Below are positions 1 to 6,262 of a DNA stretch of 64,000 nt, piece after piece (position 1 is the stretch's first letter; every line of letters begins with the position of its first letter). The stretch is from the NCBI RefSeq assembly GCF_014696355.1, contig NZ_JACJQA010000039.1, positions 1 through 64,000 of the forward strand. The letters run 5' to 3'. The stretch comes from Pseudanabaena sp. FACHB-1998. GTDB lineage: Bacteria; Cyanobacteriota; Cyanobacteriia; Pseudanabaenales; Pseudanabaenaceae. The notes under the pieces were generated by a model. That model was given only the letters and a program-made list of their open reading frames with translations. It was not told the DNA's origin and ran no database searches. A program made the position numbers and the translations under genes.

Positions 1-146
1 AAACTACTGATTAGGTAATCTGAGTATAGGTCTAAGAACTTTCTGTCCATACCTTTCAACCTCTGTCGGAGTCTATCTTTACTCTACTCTGTTTTCCTTC
101 CACGTAACATCAGTTACTATATAAAACCTCCACAGGCTATAATATC

Positions 147-243
147 AATTCACAAAAGTGGTGTCACACTTTTGTGAATTAAAAAACAAACCCAGTAAGA
201 GTTTTTAAATTAAGAAATGGCTACGCCATTTCTTAATTTGGGA
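147..243. repeat. Palindromic element, family C (copy 1)
   Basis: Two perfect or near-perfect hairpins stand in tandem: 147-180, with arms AATTCACAAAAGTG / CACTTTTGTGAATT, and 207-239, with arms AAATTAAGAAATGGC / GCCATTTCTTAATTT. A near-identical pair in the same order occurs at 58363-58465. A related 'caaatccagttaa' plus ATGGC-GCCAT hairpin is found at 45870-45925. There is no coding content and no transposase nearby. Confidence 0.75.
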
Positions 244-273
244 TAACTAAAAACTAGAGACTATCTTCTGTTA

Positions 274-390
274 TATAGCAAAGCAAAAGTTAGCCAGTAC
301 AAACCAAAACCCCAAAAAGCGAGTTGCGGCGCAAAGCGCCGCAACTCGCTTTTTGGGGTTTATTTCCTAAGCAAAACTTACATTGCTATA
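274..390. repeat. MITE-like palindromic element, family A (copy 1)
   Basis: The ends read TATAGCAA and TTGCTATA, giving short terminal inverted repeats. The core (306-361) is a long perfect hairpin with arms AACCCCAAAAAGCGAGTTGC and its complement around the loop GGCGCAAAGCGCC. The right part (CCTAAGCAAAACTTACATTGCTATA, split over 366-390) is repeated almost exactly at 58536-58559. It shares its right TA with the following family B element. Confidence 0.7.
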
Positions 391-496
391 GCTGTTTCTA
401 TTCTTGTTAAGACACAAAACCAGAAGAGGAGTTCGGCGCTTTGCACTGCAACTCCTCTTCTGGTTTTGTGTCCTAATGCAAGTGACCATAGCTATA
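387..496. repeat. MITE-like palindromic element, family B (copy 1)
   Basis: It is bounded by TATAGCTGT on the left and ATAGCTATA on the right. The core hairpin (412-473) has arms beginning GACACAAAACCAGAAGAGGA. Other family B copies sharing the TATAGCTGT...ACAGCTATA ends and the GTTTTGTGTCCTAA-type arm lie at 2921-3036, 15014-15127, 40131-40215 (left end unclear) and 45752-45862. Confidence 0.7.
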
Positions 497-518
497 ACAG
501 AAGTCAGTCCCTAGTTTA

Positions 519-1154
519 TTAGGCTGGTCTGACAAACCATAAACTTCTTTTTCCATCATGGGAAATGCAGTCAAGAATCAGGTTTTTAATTTTAAGAGGC
601 AAGCGCCCATGTCTACGGGAACGCCGCAAGCTGCTGGGAGAACATTCTAAAATTTTCGCGATTTCGATCGTTGTCCATAGACGCGTAAATAAGTCGTCAG
701 GAAATGAAGACATACTTTCCGCTAACTCTTTCCATGACTGAACATAGGCTTCTGTCGCCTCTGTATGTTGAATTATAGTTTCCCCATCGTTATTACCATT
801 TTCAATCTGTACTAAGGCAGGTGGTCGCGGATCTAACTCACCGTAAATATCTGTATCAATATAAACTTGGACGTTGAATATATCATCCCAACTTTTAAGA
901 AAATCAGACTCACTTTCTAGCTCTTGGTTATCTAGATAGTTATGAAGAGGTGGACTGACTTGATTTGGGAGAAGAGGATAATTCTTCCCCCCTTTTGTAG
1001 CAGTAATGAGATCGTTTAGCCCATCAATAACAACTAGTTGATTGTGGTGTTGATGATATAGATTAACGATCTCGTGGAACAATGAAGCAAGCTCCTTTGG
1101 CACGGCTAGCTTTTCCGTATCCGATGGATATGTTGGTTGTGATGGATCGACCAC
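519..1154 (-). CDS. Hypothetical protein with C-terminal helix-turn-helix-like segment
   Basis: This is a 211-residue open frame starting with GTG; no ATG lies near the N-terminus. The first ~150 residues are acidic and not recognisable. The last ~50 residues (TTIEIAKILECSPSSLRRSR... to ...KRSLWFVRPA) look like a MerR/excisionase-type DNA-binding helix-turn-helix with a wing. That is inference from pattern only. It stands alone between repeat elements on one side and a divergent deacetylase gene on the other. It is probably a real gene because codon use is like that of its neighbours and the frame is long, but the function is unknown. Confidence 0.55.
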   Translation of the reverse strand: MVDPSQPTYPSDTEKLAVPKELASLFHEIVNLYHQHHNQLVVIDGLNDLITATKGGKNYPLLPNQVSPPLHNYLDNQELESESDFLKSWDDIFNVQVYIDTDIYGELDPRPPALVQIENGNNDGETIIQHTEATEAYVQSWKELAESMSSFPDDLFTRLWTTIEIAKILECSPSSLRRSRRHGRLPLKIKNLILDCISHDGKRSLWFVRPA

Positions 1155-1284
1155 AGGAAAAACCCAAGTAAAATTGCTGTGGAACTAAGAAAGATTTCAA
1201 ACAAATCTATAGTTTTAAAAGTATAACGTTAGTCTCTATGGAGACAACAAATATTCCGAGAATTGTAGATAAGCCAAATTACTT

Positions 1285-2256
1285 ATGTTTTCTAACAATA
1301 TTTCCTCAACTTTAAATCCTTCTGATAAATTTCCTATTATCTATTCTGAGCTATTTTTAGAGCATGATACAGGGACTTATCATCCTGAAAAAGCAGGTCG
1401 TCTCACCGCTACCGTCGAAGCCCTTAAAAATTCGGCGATCGCCTCCCAATTAAATTGGCTAGAGCCAACCTCAATCGATTCCCATAGGCGATCGGGCTTG
1501 AATATTTTAGAAGAAGTGCAGCGCTTTCATACTCCTGAATATGTTGCCTCGCTCCAGTCATTAACCGATCGCGGCGGCGGCTATATTGATGGCGATACGA
1601 TCGCCTCAGCGCAAACCTATGATGTGGCTCTACTGGCAGTTAGTGCTTGGCTCGATGGACTAGACTTAGTTCTCGAATCAGGTCGCCCCGCCTTTGTGCT
1701 AGCACGTCCCCCCGGTCACCATGCCCGCGCTCATTCAGGAATGGGTTTTTGCATTTTTGGTAATGCGGCGATCGCCGCCATGTCGGCTTGCGATCGCCTA
1801 AATCTGGATCGCGTCGCCATCCTCGATTGGGATGTGCATCATGGCAACGGTACACAGGAGGCAGTCTGGGATCGAGCGGATATTGCCTATGTGTCTACCC
1901 ATCAGTCACCTTTTTATCCCATGACTGGTCGCGCCGATGAAAGGGGCGCACATAACAATATTTTAAATATTCCCATCCGCGCTAATTCCGCAATTAAGGA
2001 ATACTTGCCCATCTTTGAAAATCAGATCTTGCCATTTTTGCAAGATTTCAAGCCTGATTTGTTAATTGTGAGTGCGGGCTTTGATGCCAATGCCGATGAT
2101 CCTTTAGCAAGTATTTTGCTGAAACCCGAAGATTTTGGTGCTTTCACTAAGTTGTGTTTAGAAATAACCCCCAAAATTTTATTTGGTCTAGAAGGCGGCT
2201 ATGACTTTAACAGCCTTTCGCGATCGGTCATTAGCGTTATTAGTCAATGCTTGTAG
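1285..2256 (+). CDS. Histone deacetylase superfamily protein (AcuC/acetylpolyamine amidohydrolase-like)
   Basis: At 323 residues this has the usual length for bacterial class II-like deacetylases. Family hallmarks are visible. The early HDTGTYHPEKAGRL segment fits the substrate loop. RPPGHHA (G144-H145-H146) carries the catalytic histidine pair. DWDVHHGNG (D181, D183, H185) and SAGFDANADDP carry the zinc ligands. Members hydrolyse amide-linked acetyl or related acyl groups from lysine or polyamines, using zinc in the cytoplasm. The actual substrate cannot be read from sequence. The start is the ATG at 1285, in a divergent region with the gene at 1154. A hairpin terminator follows the stop codon. 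Confidence 0.92.
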   Translation: MFSNNISSTLNPSDKFPIIYSELFLEHDTGTYHPEKAGRLTATVEALKNSAIASQLNWLEPTSIDSHRRSGLNILEEVQRFHTPEYVASLQSLTDRGGGYIDGDTIASAQTYDVALLAVSAWLDGLDLVLESGRPAFVLARPPGHHARAHSGMGFCIFGNAAIAAMSACDRLNLDRVAILDWDVHHGNGTQEAVWDRADIAYVSTHQSPFYPMTGRADERGAHNNILNIPIRANSAIKEYLPIFENQILPFLQDFKPDLLIVSAGFDANADDPLASILLKPEDFGAFTKLCLEITPKILFGLEGGYDFNSLSRSVISVISQCL

Positions 2257-2260
2257 AATC

Positions 2261-2296
2261 AAAAAAAGAGAGTTGCAAAGCAACTCTCTTTTTTTA
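2261..2296. terminator. Bidirectional Rho-independent terminator
   Basis: The stem AGAGAGTTGC / GCAACTCTCT (2267-2289) is flanked by A7 on the left and T7 on the right. It therefore serves both the deacetylase gene (+) and rpsR (-), which converge here. Confidence 0.85.
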
Positions 2297-2322
2297 ACAA
2301 ATGACACTTTGTGCCTATTTCT

Positions 2323-2550
2323 CTAGCCTTCTTTGTTAATGAAGGGCAACAAAGCAACTACACGGGCTTGCTTAATCGCGGTGGTCAAAGCGCGTTGCTG
2401 CTTTGCAGTTAAACCTGTAATACGGCGGGGCAGAATCTTGCCACGCTCAGTAATGTATTTACGCAGTAATTCGACATCTTTATAGTCGATTTTGGCAGCA
2501 GGCGCGATCGGGGAGAGGCGCTTACGATAAAAAGAGGAGTTCATTGCCAT
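2323..2550 (-). CDS. rpsR: 30S ribosomal protein S18
   Basis: This is a 75-residue protein with the S18 core: [48 protein letters not shown], including the RRITG...KQQR rRNA-binding pattern. S18 binds the central domain of 16S rRNA together with S6 on the platform of the small subunit. The length matches cyanobacterial and plastid S18. It lies 49 bp downstream of rpmG on the same strand, the conserved rpmG-rpsR pairing of cyanobacteria and plastids, and ends before a shared terminator. Confidence 0.97.
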   Translation of the reverse strand: MAMNSSFYRKRLSPIAPAAKIDYKDVELLRKYITERGKILPRRITGLTAKQQRALTTAIKQARVVALLPFINKEG

Positions 2551-2599
2551 GATGGGATTATGCGGTTTTTTTAATTAGGGGACTAACGGACTTTAGAAA

Positions 2600-2794
2600 C
2601 TATTTAATTTCTTTGTGAACGGTGTGAGAGTTGCAATGAGGGCAGAACTTTTTGAGTTCTAATCTTGCGGTGGTATTACGACGATTTTTCATGGTTGTAT
2701 AACGAGATACACCAGGAGAACGCTTATTGGCATTGGTGCGACATTCGGTGCACTCTAGCGTAATAACGAGACGGACACCTTTGTTTTTAGCCAT
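2600..2794 (-). CDS. rpmG: 50S ribosomal protein L33
   Basis: This is a 64-residue protein with the L33 pattern [15 protein letters not shown]...[33 protein letters not shown]. Both CxxC pairs (CTEC and CPHC) are present, so this is the zinc-binding C+ form. L33 sits near the E site of the large subunit. It is the first gene of the rpmG-rpsR unit. The upstream region is repeat-rich DNA shared with the divergent Rieske gene. Confidence 0.97.
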   Translation of the reverse strand: MAKNKGVRLVITLECTECRTNANKRSPGVSRYTTMKNRRNTTARLELKKFCPHCNSHTVHKEIK

Positions 2795-2920
2795 TTTTTT
2801 AGTTGTGAGATTACTTAAAAGTGCGATCTACGATTGTTACACATAATTACCGCGATTTTCAATATAAATTTTGGGACTAATTGAAAATCTATAGCCCTCT
2901 AAGTTTTGCAGAGAAAAAAA

Positions 2921-3036
2921 TATAGCTATAGCCACTCTGGTTAAAATACAAAAACCAAGAAGTGAGTGGCGGCGCTTCGCGCCGCCACTCACTTCTTGGT
3001 TTTTGGCTTTTCATAAAGCAAGTGATTACAGCTATA
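2921..3036. repeat. MITE-like palindromic element, family B (copy 2)
   Basis: The ends are TATAGCTATA and ACAGCTATA. The core hairpin 2949-3004 has arms CAAAAACCAAGAAGTGAGTG and its complement around GCGGCGCTTCGCGCCGC. It lies between two divergent genes, so it is not simply a terminator. Confidence 0.7.
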
Positions 3037-3099
3037 AGTGGGGTGCAAAGCGCCGCCCCTTATTAAAAAAAGTAGCGTTTCGCACCGCTTTTATTAATC

Positions 3100-3147
3100 C
3101 CCAAAGAGAATGGCGACGCGAAGCGCCGTCATTCTCTTTGGGGGTTA
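3100..3147. repeat. GC-rich palindrome
   Basis: The arms CCCCAAAGAGAATGGCG and CGTCATTCTCTTTGGGG surround a loop containing GCGAAGCGC. A related hairpin with the AAAGAGAA...TTCTCTTT arm is found at 20582-20630. Confidence 0.6.
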
Positions 3148-3228
3148 GGGATTCGTGCAAAGTTATACAGAATAGAACCTTATCTCGTTGTAACGTCGGA
3201 CTTATACCTATATACAAAAGTGATCTTT

Positions 3229-4266
3229 ATGGTAGCGACCCAAGAAGTATCTTTGCCGCGCAATTGCACCTTTAGCCCAAGTGATTGGCAAGCGCTTGCC
3301 CCCTTCTGGTATCCCGTGGCGTTCTCCCATGAAATCACAGCCGAAAAGCCCTATGGCACTCGCCTATTAGATGAGCGCTTAGTAATTTATCGAGTTTCCG
3401 ATGGTACGATCATCGTCGCCAAAGATCTTTGCCTGCATCGAGGCGCACCCCTCAGCTTGGGTTGGATTGAAAACGATCGCCTCGTTTGTCCCTATCATGG
3501 CGTGCAGTACGATCGCGATGCACAATGTGTTTGTATTCCTGCGGAGCCAAATGCCAAAATTCCCGCAAGGCTCAGACTTAAGACTTTTCCTGCGGTAGAA
3601 CGCTATGGGCTGGTGTGGACAAGATTAATCGACAATGGCTTAGTTCCCTTTCCTGAACTAGAGGAATGGGAAGATCCTGATTACATTCAGGTATTACCCG
3701 AAGCCGTGAATTTAGAAGCCGCCGCAGGGCGACAAGTGGAAGGCTTTTTAGATGTGAGTCACTTTGCCTTTATCCATGCTAAATCCTTTGGTGAGGCGGA
3801 TAATCCAGAAGTCCCAGACTATGCCATTGAGCAAACTCCCTCTGGATTCCGTGCCGACTATATCAGCACGGTAAGTAACTACGGTCATGGTATGAAGCAT
3901 TTAGCGCCCCCTGATTTTTTATGGCGCAGACTGTTTGAGGTGTTCCTTCCCTTCACCGCTAAGCTTACAGTCTTTTTCCCTCACGGAAAGCTACATGTTC
4001 TCAATGCCGCTTCACCAATTTCCGCACGTAAAACGCGAGTATTTGTGCCAATTTGCCGAAATTTTGATAAGGATGCACCGCTCCAAGATACGCTTGATTT
4101 TAATCATCAAGTATTTGACGAGGATAAGGCGATCGTTGAGGAGCAATGGCCCGAAGATTTGCCCATATGCTTAGCCGATGAGGTTCATATCGCTGGCGAT
4201 AAAAGTTCTATTAATTTCCGTAAACGCCTTGCGGCTCTGGGTTTAGGTAAATCCTTTACTTCGTAA
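3229..4266 (+). CDS. Rieske (2Fe-2S) aromatic-ring/phytyl-type oxygenase, PaO/VanA-like
   Basis: The ATG at 3229 (MVATQEV) is preferred over a GTG three codons earlier, giving 345 residues. The N-terminal Rieske domain shows C68-x-H70 (CLHRGAPLSLGW) and C87-x2-H90 (CPYHG), the four ligands of the 2Fe-2S cluster. The middle contains EGFLDVSHFAFIHAKSFG, matching the mononuclear iron motif (D..H....H) of this oxygenase superfamily. Cyanobacterial relatives include pheophorbide a oxygenase, Tic55 and vanillate demethylase-like proteins. The C-terminal membrane helices typical of plant PaO are not evident. The substrate is unknown and an electron-donor partner is not encoded nearby. Confidence 0.85.
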   Translation: MVATQEVSLPRNCTFSPSDWQALAPFWYPVAFSHEITAEKPYGTRLLDERLVIYRVSDGTIIVAKDLCLHRGAPLSLGWIENDRLVCPYHGVQYDRDAQCVCIPAEPNAKIPARLRLKTFPAVERYGLVWTRLIDNGLVPFPELEEWEDPDYIQVLPEAVNLEAAAGRQVEGFLDVSHFAFIHAKSFGEADNPEVPDYAIEQTPSGFRADYISTVSNYGHGMKHLAPPDFLWRRLFEVFLPFTAKLTVFFPHGKLHVLNAASPISARKTRVFVPICRNFDKDAPLQDTLDFNHQVFDEDKAIVEEQWPEDLPICLADEVHIAGDKSSINFRKRLAALGLGKSFTS

Positions 4267-4348
4267 TAAATTTAGATGCGGACGTTTAATGTAGCGTCTA
4301 TCAACTAATTACCAATAACTCGCGATCGCTCATTCAAATCACCACAAA

Positions 4349-4440
4349 GCGATCGCGCTTTTGCTAAAAGTAAAACTGTGATTAGAATGGCGATCGCTTT
4401 AAATGATGATGAACAAATACTTGGTTTATGAGGCGATCGC
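4349..4440. repeat. HIP1-bounded dispersed repeat, family 1 (copy 1)
   Basis: It begins and ends with GCGATCGC and has an internal GCGATCGC. The interior reads ...AAAACTGTGATTAGAATGG... and TTTAAATGATG...ACAAATACTTGGTTTATGAGG. Other copies are at 5150-5229, 5834-5912 and 32568-32624. This copy touches the stop codon of the PIN-domain toxin gene. Confidence 0.8.
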
Positions 4441-4832
4441 TAAACGATCCAATTTTCCAACCCTAAACCAGAAATATTGATAAAGTCTTTTGTGTTATTT
4501 GTAACTACCCGATCATGACGCGATCGCTCTACAGCAGCAATCATGGCATCTAGTTCACCTGTGGGTTTACCGATTTGTCTAAGTTCTGATTGGATTTTGC
4601 CAAATTCTTTAGCAGCTAATAGATCGAAACTGATAATTGGCATATCTTGTAGAAAAAGCTCAAGTGATGCAAGGTTCTGTTCTAGGCGCTGTGAGCAATA
4701 AACACCTTTATAAAGTTCAGCAACGTTAATTGTGGAAATATAGCATTCATCAGCACAGGCATTAAAGGACAAAATAACTTGAGGATTGCCTTTGAGTAGT
4801 GCGATGCAGATGTTGGTGTCAAGTAAATACAT
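4440..4832 (-). CDS. vapC: PIN-domain toxin, VapC family
   Basis: This is a 130-residue protein with the PIN fold pattern: MYLLDTNICIALLKGN (catalytic D5), the ISTINVAELYKG segment with its acidic residue, ELDAMIAAVERS, and the C-terminal VTNNTKDFINISGLGLENW. VapC toxins are Mg-dependent endoribonucleases that cut tRNA or rRNA when the antitoxin is degraded. The gene begins 6 bp after a small upstream gene on the same strand, as expected for the toxin of a VapBC operon. The PIN acidic residues appear intact. HIP1-bounded repeats lie on both sides of the pair. Confidence 0.92.
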   Translation of the reverse strand: MYLLDTNICIALLKGNPQVILSFNACADECYISTINVAELYKGVYCSQRLEQNLASLELFLQDMPIISFDLLAAKEFGKIQSELRQIGKPTGELDAMIAAVERSRHDRVVTNNTKDFINISGLGLENWIV

Positions 4833-4838
4833 GAATAG

Positions 4839-5090
4839 TTAGAAGTCGAAGGAGTCGATGTTTCTCCCATAGTCCCGATGACGTTGTGTGTCAATATCGG
4901 TGAATATTAGATCAATATCTGGATGGTTGCACCATGTGCCAAATATACGATTTAGTCTTTCTATTCTGGCGCTTTTATCGCTAGGTTTATCTGCTTCAAT
5001 TTCCAGAAATACTGCTCCATCAGGGATGTTAACTATATCTAACAGTTGAATCGTTTGTCCTGATTTAATGCCTTGAATTTGTAGTTTCAT
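4839..5090 (-). CDS. Putative VapB-type antitoxin
   Basis: I start at the ATG at 5090, giving 83 residues (MKLQIQGIKSGQTIQLL...). The longer frame extends into a family 1 repeat and is unlikely. The N-terminus reads like a small beta-rich antitoxin (MKLQIQGIKSGQTIQLLDIVNIPDGAVFLEIEADKP), as in cyanobacterial antitoxins found before PIN genes. The acidic tail (DIDLIFTDIDTQRHRDYGRNIDSFDF) could wrap the toxin. The assignment rests mainly on position, 6 bp ahead of vapC on the same strand. It would neutralise VapC and autorepress the operon by analogy. Confidence 0.7.
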   Translation of the reverse strand: MKLQIQGIKSGQTIQLLDIVNIPDGAVFLEIEADKPSDKSARIERLNRIFGTWCNHPDIDLIFTDIDTQRHRDYGRNIDSFDF

Positions 5091-5149
5091 AGTTTTACAG
5101 AACCAGTAACGTATTGCTAGAGTAACACAACTGTCTGGAATGGTTTGGG

Positions 5150-5229
5150 GCGATCGCCCTTCAGCTAAAAGTGAAACTGTGATTAGAATGGCGATCACTT
5201 TAAATGATGAACAAATACTTGGTTTATGG
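5150..5229. repeat. HIP1-bounded dispersed repeat, family 1 (copy 2)
   Basis: It starts with GGCGATCGCC and shares GTGAAACTGTGATTAGAATG, ACTTTAAATGATG and ACAAATACTTGGTTTATGG with copy 1. The internal HIP1 is mutated to GCGATCAC and the terminal HIP1 is lost. It separates the VapBC-like pair from the YefM-YoeB pair. Confidence 0.75.
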
Positions 5230-5269
5230 GATAGTTGCTCAATCTCGATTTGAGTAGTTGCTTGAGACT

Positions 5270-5524
5270 TTAATAGTGGTAACGAATTTGAGCTAATAAA
5301 AGTGTATCATTCTCAATTTTGTAAAGGAGCCTATGCTCATCGTCAATACGTCTAGACCAATATCCCGATAATCCATGTTTCAATGGTTCGGGTTTGCCTA
5401 TGCCACTGTAGGAATTGCGTTGGATATCTTTGATCAGGCTATTAACTCGATTGAGCATTTTTTTGTCTGTTTGTTGCCAGTAAATATAATCTTCCCAAGC
5501 ACGTTCTGAGAAAAGTATCTTCAC
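5270..5524 (-). CDS. yoeB: Toxin of the YoeB/Txe family
   Basis: This is an 84-residue protein with the family pattern: MKILFSERAWEDYIYWQQTDKKMLNRVNSLIKDI, GIGKPEPLKHGLSGYWSRRIDDEHRLLYKI and a C-terminal QIRYHY. It retains the basic and aromatic residues, including the terminal H-Y, that form the ribosome-dependent mRNA interferase site in YoeB. It overlaps the upstream antitoxin gene by 4 bp (5521-5524), the classic coupled arrangement. Confidence 0.95.
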   Translation of the reverse strand: MKILFSERAWEDYIYWQQTDKKMLNRVNSLIKDIQRNSYSGIGKPEPLKHGLSGYWSRRIDDEHRLLYKIENDTLLLAQIRYHY

Positions 5525-5772
5525 TCGATTAACTCCCGCACAGTACCGCCGCCAGATTCTAATTCGGCGATCGCCTCAAAAATTCGCTTGGCATTATTAC
5601 GACTTTTTAAAAGGTAAGCTGTCTCTGCAAGGGATTCATAGTCTTCAAGAGATAGAAGCACTGCTGATGGTTGTTGATGGCGCGTAATGATCACAGGATC
5701 ATGATGATCGCATACTTGATCGATCATTTTTGCCAAGTTGCTCTGTGCATCAACATAAGAAACTGCATTCAT
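5521..5772 (-). CDS. yefM: Antitoxin of the Phd/YefM family
   Basis: This is an 83-residue protein. The N-terminal DNA-binding part is typical of YefM: MNAVSYVDAQSNLAKMIDQVCDHHDPVIITRHQQPSAVLLSLEDYESL. The C-terminal toxin-wrapping segment runs through YLLKSRNNAKRIFEAIAEL. It is the first gene of the yefM-yoeB operon and is expected to repress its own promoter, which should lie in 5773-5833. Residues encoded by a HIP1 site occur within the C-terminal half (GCGATCGC at about 5569). Confidence 0.95.
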   Translation of the reverse strand: MNAVSYVDAQSNLAKMIDQVCDHHDPVIITRHQQPSAVLLSLEDYESLAETAYLLKSRNNAKRIFEAIAELESGGGTVRELIE

Positions 5773-5833
5773 AAAGTTGTCGATCTGCTATTGATTGCTA
5801 GATTGTTAAAGATTATAGCTTTTACCTAAATCA

Positions 5834-5912
5834 GCGATCGCAAGTTGAGTGAAGTTAAATCGCCATCGCTTTAAATGATGTCAAACAAATGCTTGGTTTA
5901 TGAGGCGATCGC
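5834..5912. repeat. HIP1-bounded dispersed repeat, family 1 (copy 3)
   Basis: It starts and ends with GCGATCGC. The interior, CGCTTTAAATGATGTCAAAC followed by AAATGCTTGGTTTATGAGG, matches copy 4 (32568-32624) more closely than copies 1 and 2. It borders the yefM-yoeB pair on its upstream side. Confidence 0.75.
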
Positions 5913-5970
5913 TTTTTTCTGAAGTACAATAAAAACCGAGGTTACAGCGTAAGTTTTCATAAATAATCCT

Positions 5971-6195
5971 ATGAGTCAAGCCTTAAAAACGTCTCTGTTT
6001 CAAGAAGCTCTCACTGCCATAGAAGCTTTGTCTTTAGATGATCAAACTGCTTTAATTGACGTGTTGAATAATCGTTTGAAGTTACGTCAACGGCAGCAAG
6101 TTATTGGGGAAGTTCGAGAGGTTCAGAAGGAGTATCGAGAAGGAAAATTCAAATCTGGTTCTGTTGATGATTTTTTGGCGGAGTTGGATAAGTGA
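5971..6195 (+). CDS. Orphan antitoxin-like protein (addiction module component family)
   Basis: This is a 74-residue protein resembling the small 'putative addiction module component' antitoxins. The helical N-terminus reads LFQEALTAIEALSLDDQTALIDVLNNRLKLRQRQQVIGEVREVQKEYREG, and the acidic tail KSGSVDDFLAELDK is typical. These normally precede a RelE/ParE toxin. Here the frame after the stop codon (GTG at about 6194) ends after only 24 codons and does not resemble a toxin. The antitoxin therefore appears orphaned, 67 bp ahead of the type V-like effector and on the same strand. Co-transcription is plausible. Confidence 0.75.
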   Translation: MSQALKTSLFQEALTAIEALSLDDQTALIDVLNNRLKLRQRQQVIGEVREVQKEYREGKFKSGSVDDFLAELDK

Positions 6196-6262
6196 GTGTT
6201 TTTGGTTGGCTCAATGATTGCAATAGTTGGGCATATAATGAGTTTCTAGCTAGAATGATGTT

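Larger units (their letters stand above)
1..518. other. Intergenic region without a gene, filled with palindromic repeats
   Basis: I see no credible coding frame in this stretch. From about 147 it is occupied by nested palindromes, described in the next three entries. The first ~145 bases are AT-rich and show nothing I recognise. Confidence 0.6.
2795..3228. other. Divergent intergenic region carrying two palindromic elements
   Basis: The promoters for rpmG (-) and the Rieske gene (+) must lie here. No small gene is credible; the open frames in this stretch are translations of palindromes. The interval contains a family B MITE-like element (2921-3036) and a further GC-rich hairpin (3100-3147). 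Confidence 0.6.

Noticed and set aside
3003-3275. 90-codon frame upstream of the Rieske gene
   Set aside because: It is a translation of GC-rich palindromes and overlaps the Rieske start.
4304-4340. Possible tracrRNA anti-repeat (CAACTAATTACCAATAACTC followed by GCGATCGCTCATTCAA)
   Set aside because: The similarity to the CRISPR repeat is mostly the shared HIP1 octamer; no extended complementarity.
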